Positions 6,062 through 6,090 of a stretch of 6,090 nucleotides of DNA are shown piece after piece; position 1 is the first letter of the stretch, and each line of letters opens with the position of its first letter. The stretch spans positions 1 to 6,090 of the forward strand of contig CAZBUH010000108.1 of NCBI GenBank assembly GCA_964495095.1, in the 5' to 3' direction. The DNA is from CAZBUH01 sp964495095. GTDB taxonomy: Bacteria; Bacillota; Clostridia; Oscillospirales; Oscillospiraceae. The notes below the pieces were generated by a model, which saw only the letters and a program-made list of their open reading frames with translations, ran no database searches and was not told the DNA's origin. The translations under genes and the position numbers were made by a program.

Positions 6062-6063
6062 TT
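6058..6063 (+). promoter_or_regulatory. Possible divergent -10 box facing out of the window
   Basis: TATATT on the plus strand is the mirror image of the operon's -10 box at the other edge of the palindrome, with five of six matches to TATAAT. Its -35 position (6035-6040) also reads CTATGA by symmetry. It could serve a divergent gene to the right, but no ribosome binding site or start codon for such a gene is visible before the window ends. Confidence 0.3.
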
Positions 6064-6090
6064 CGGCATCTTCGCCGTTTGCCCCGGTAA

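Noticed and set aside
1..6090. Shared 9-mer GCCGTTTGC near both ends of the window (2-10 and 6072-6080) as a possible flanking repeat of a mobile unit
   Set aside because: It is too short for a meaningful attachment or target-site repeat in GC-rich sequence, and no integrase, transposase or inverted terminal repeats are present.

Overview
The window looks like a stretch of a chromosome from an anaerobic, GC-rich member of the Bacillota (class Clostridia, possibly an Oscillospirales-type gut or sediment bacterium). The clues are strong AGAGGT-type ribosome binding sites, TATAAT promoters, oxygen-sensitive iron-sulfur flavoenzymes, and a two-component system in the Clostridial style (FDRFHKTDRSRS and DRDGVGLGLYIVK motifs in the kinase). 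Ile is mostly encoded by ATA in the first gene despite the GC-rich coding sequence. The organism assignment is inference; no rRNA or marker gene is present.

Layout. Positions 1-55 hold an extended -10 promoter and ribosome binding site for a plus-strand gene (56-1702). It encodes a 548-residue soluble flavoprotein: an N-terminal two-[4Fe-4S] ferredoxin domain fused to an FAD domain of the fumarate reductase/3-ketosteroid dehydrogenase type. It converges, across a 77-base spacer, on a minus-strand gene (1780-3756) for a 658-residue old-yellow-enzyme (OYE) / 2,4-dienoyl-CoA reductase-like protein carrying FMN, [4Fe-4S] and FAD/NAD(P) modules. That gene has its own promoter (TTGAAG-17-TATAAT) and a cre-like site at the predicted transcription start. 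A 19-bp perfect hairpin at 3844-3886 separates it from an upstream minus-strand operon: an OmpR-type response regulator (5304-5996) whose stop overlaps the start (ATGA) of a sensor histidine kinase (3883-5307). The operon starts from a region at 6029-6063 built around a perfect 14-bp inverted repeat with outward-facing -10 boxes at both edges.

How the parts may work together. Both reductases have the layout of enzymes that move electrons from NAD(P)H or ferredoxin through Fe-S and flavin to an unsaturated organic acceptor (an enoate, enone, steroid or tetrapyrrole-like molecule). Both have lost or altered canonical active-site motifs at the positions that normally define fumarate or enoyl-CoA/enone chemistry. 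The substrate therefore cannot be read from the sequence, and this pair is the most interesting part of the window. The neighbouring two-component system has an extracytoplasmic sensor domain with four cysteines. It could control the reductases, but there is no direct evidence: the reductase promoters show no copy of the palindrome found in front of the regulator.

No tRNA, rRNA, CRISPR array, transposase or insertion sequence was seen. No gene-free stretch exceeds about 130 bases.
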